A stretch of DNA of 7,168 nt from Rhodoferax sp. (GTDB lineage: Bacteria; Pseudomonadota; Gammaproteobacteria; Burkholderiales; Burkholderiaceae_C). A program made the translations under genes and the position numbers. The stretch spans positions 1 to 7,168 of the forward strand of contig JAQTSL010000188.1 in assembly GCA_028711355.1 (NCBI GenBank), written 5' to 3'. Under the pieces are notes generated by a model. The model did no database searches. It was not told the DNA's origin and saw only the letters and a list, made by a program, of their open reading frames with translations. Positions 6,343 to 7,168 of the stretch are shown here, one piece after another; the stretch's first letter is position 1; each line of letters begins with the position of its first letter.

Positions 6343-6654
6343 ATGCTCAAGAGAATCATTGCGCTACTTGCCACACTGGTGACGACCGTTTGCCTTGCGA
6401 CCGCGCTGGACATCAACCAGGCCTCAGAGGCCGAGCTTGACAGTATTAAAGGTATCGGCCCGGGAACGTCCAGCAAGATTCTGGACCAACGCAAAAAAGC
6501 CAAGTTCAAGGACTGGGCTGATTTGATTGCCCGTGTCAAAGGCATCGGCGACAAAAAGGCCCAACAGTTTTCCGAACAGGGCTTGACGGTTCAGGGCGCG
6601 GCCTTCAAGCCAGTTGGCACCGTCCAGAAATCGCCCGCTGGCAAAGCCCCCTAA
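6343..6654 (+). CDS. ComEA-like secreted helix-hairpin-helix protein
   Basis: A small protein (103 residues) of the ComEA helix-hairpin-helix family. Residues 1-21 look like a Sec signal peptide: a basic start (MLKR), then a hydrophobic run (IIALLATLVTTVCLATA), with likely cleavage just before LDINQA. The mature part opens with the family hallmark DINQASEAELDSIKGIGPGTSSKIL (23-47), first hairpin IKGIGPG. A second hairpin, VKGIGDKKAQQF, lies at 65-76, and the tail is a short Lys/Pro-rich stretch. These domains bind double-stranded DNA without sequence specificity; in competent bacteria periplasmic ComEA pulls in transforming DNA. Whether this copy serves competence is unknown, since no other com or pil gene is in the window. 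It follows hldD by 19 bases on the same strand and has its own strong ribosome binding site. Single-domain HhH proteins of this kind are common in betaproteobacteria. Confidence 0.88.
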   Translation: MLKRIIALLATLVTTVCLATALDINQASEAELDSIKGIGPGTSSKILDQRKKAKFKDWADLIARVKGIGDKKAQQFSEQGLTVQGAAFKPVGTVQKSPAGKAP

Positions 6655-6666
6655 CAGAAACTACGC

Positions 6667-7044
6667 ATGCTTTCGGTCGCTGCCATTTGCATCGGCGCCT
6701 GCCTGGGAGCGTTGGCGCGCTGGGGCCTGGGGCTATGGCTGAACCCGGGCGCCGTACTGCCCGTGGGCACGCTGGCTGCCAACTGGATCGGCGGCTACCT
6801 GATCGGCATTGCGGTGGCGCTGTTTCAGGCGCTACCGCAGTTGGACCCGGCCTGGCGGTTGGCCATCATCACTGGCTTTCTGGGGGCACTGACCACATTT
6901 TCGAGCTTCTCGGCGGAGGTGGTCGGTATGCTGGGCCAGCAGCGCTACTTGCTGGGCTTTGGCACAGCGGCATTGCACCTGTTTGGCTCGCTGTTGCTGA
7001 CGCTGGCCGGAATCAAAACCGCGTCGCTGTTGCTTGCCGCCTGA
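6667..7044 (+). CDS. crcB: CrcB/Fluc fluoride ion channel
   Basis: A small dual-topology membrane protein (125 residues, the usual family length) that exports fluoride as a homodimer and protects the cell from fluoride toxicity. Four hydrophobic segments are visible, about 3-24, 31-56, 64-89 and 95-123. Family motifs are GACLGALARWGLG (10-22, with the conserved Arg18), PVGTLAANWIGGYLIG (32-47, with the pore Asn39), and GFLGALTTFSSFSAE (70-84). The last contains the TTFS segment and Phe78 and Phe81, which correspond to the phenylalanine box lining the fluoride path. The ATG at 6667 is 12 bases after the ComEA-like gene, with no strong Shine-Dalgarno, so it may be read from the same transcript. 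No fluoride riboswitch fits in that short gap. Confidence 0.95.
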   Translation: MLSVAAICIGACLGALARWGLGLWLNPGAVLPVGTLAANWIGGYLIGIAVALFQALPQLDPAWRLAIITGFLGALTTFSSFSAEVVGMLGQQRYLLGFGTAALHLFGSLLLTLAGIKTASLLLAA

Positions 7045-7072
7045 CCCCGACGCGCGCCCAACGGTGCTTGAG

Positions 7073-7168
7073 TCAGCCGCCGCCGCGCTGCATATAAAGG
7101 TCAAAACGCTGCATAAAGGCGTGGCGTGTTGCCTCGTCAACCCCGGCAAACCTGAAGTCCACAAACAA
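7073..7168 (-). CDS. C-terminal end of an unidentified minus-strand gene
   Basis: On the minus strand a frame is open from the window edge at 7168 down to a TGA at 7073-7075, giving 31 residues with no start codon needed inside the window. The peptide includes VDFRFAGVDEATRHAFMQRF and ends in LYMQRGGG. Its mix of charged and hydrophobic residues, predicted amphipathic helix and mostly G/C third codon positions look like a genuine protein end. I do not recognise the family. A PilZ-type domain end is a loose thought that I cannot support. It would be convergent with crcB, stop to stop across 28 bases, in which no clear terminator hairpin is seen. Confidence 0.5.
   Translation of the reverse strand: MFVDFRFAGVDEATRHAFMQRFDLYMQRGGG

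Noticed and set aside
6832..7164. Minus-strand frame of 110 codons overlapping crcB
   Set aside because: It runs antisense through most of crcB, has low-complexity Gln/Arg composition, and is in a different frame from the more protein-like gene end at 7073-7168.

Overview
The window is a gene-dense, GC-rich chromosomal segment of a Gram-negative bacterium. The gene order cmk - rpsA - ihfB - lapA - lapB - rfaE1 - hldD, with the heptose kinase as a stand-alone protein, is what I would expect of a betaproteobacterium of the order Burkholderiales. It is probably a Comamonadaceae-type organism (Rhodoferax/Polaromonas-like). That placement rests on gene order and protein character, not on a database search.

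Layout on the + strand: a 5'-truncated cytidylate kinase (cmk, 1-629, window edge inside the P-loop); a 157-base leader with several inverted repeats and no Shine-Dalgarno sequence; ribosomal protein S1 (rpsA, 787-2466); a 113-base spacer holding two tandem REP-like palindromic units; the IHF beta subunit (ihfB, 2580-2876); lapA (2917-3234) overlapping lapB (3224-4375); the heptose-7-phosphate kinase rfaE1/hldA (4372-5310); the ADP-heptose epimerase hldD (5307-6323); a small secreted ComEA-like helix-hairpin-helix protein (6343-6654); and a CrcB/Fluc fluoride channel (6667-7044). The last ~95 bases look like the C-terminal end of an unidentified gene on the minus strand, convergent with crcB.

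The genes fall into two themes. cmk-rpsA-ihfB is the widely conserved nucleotide/translation/nucleoid block. lapA-lapB-rfaE1-hldD is an envelope block: LapB controls LpxC turnover and so lipid A output, while RfaE1 and HldD act in making ADP-L-glycero-D-manno-heptose for the LPS inner core. The lapA/lapB (11-base), lapB/rfaE1 (4-base) and rfaE1/hldD (4-base) overlaps indicate one translationally coupled transcript. The ComEA-like gene has the best ribosome binding site in the window and crcB follows 12 bases later, so both may be carried by the same transcript.

I found no phage, insertion sequence, CRISPR, tRNA, rRNA or defence system, and no sign of an undescribed multi-gene system. The items most worth a second look are the REP-like pair, the structured rpsA leader, and the coupled LPS-regulation/heptose operon.
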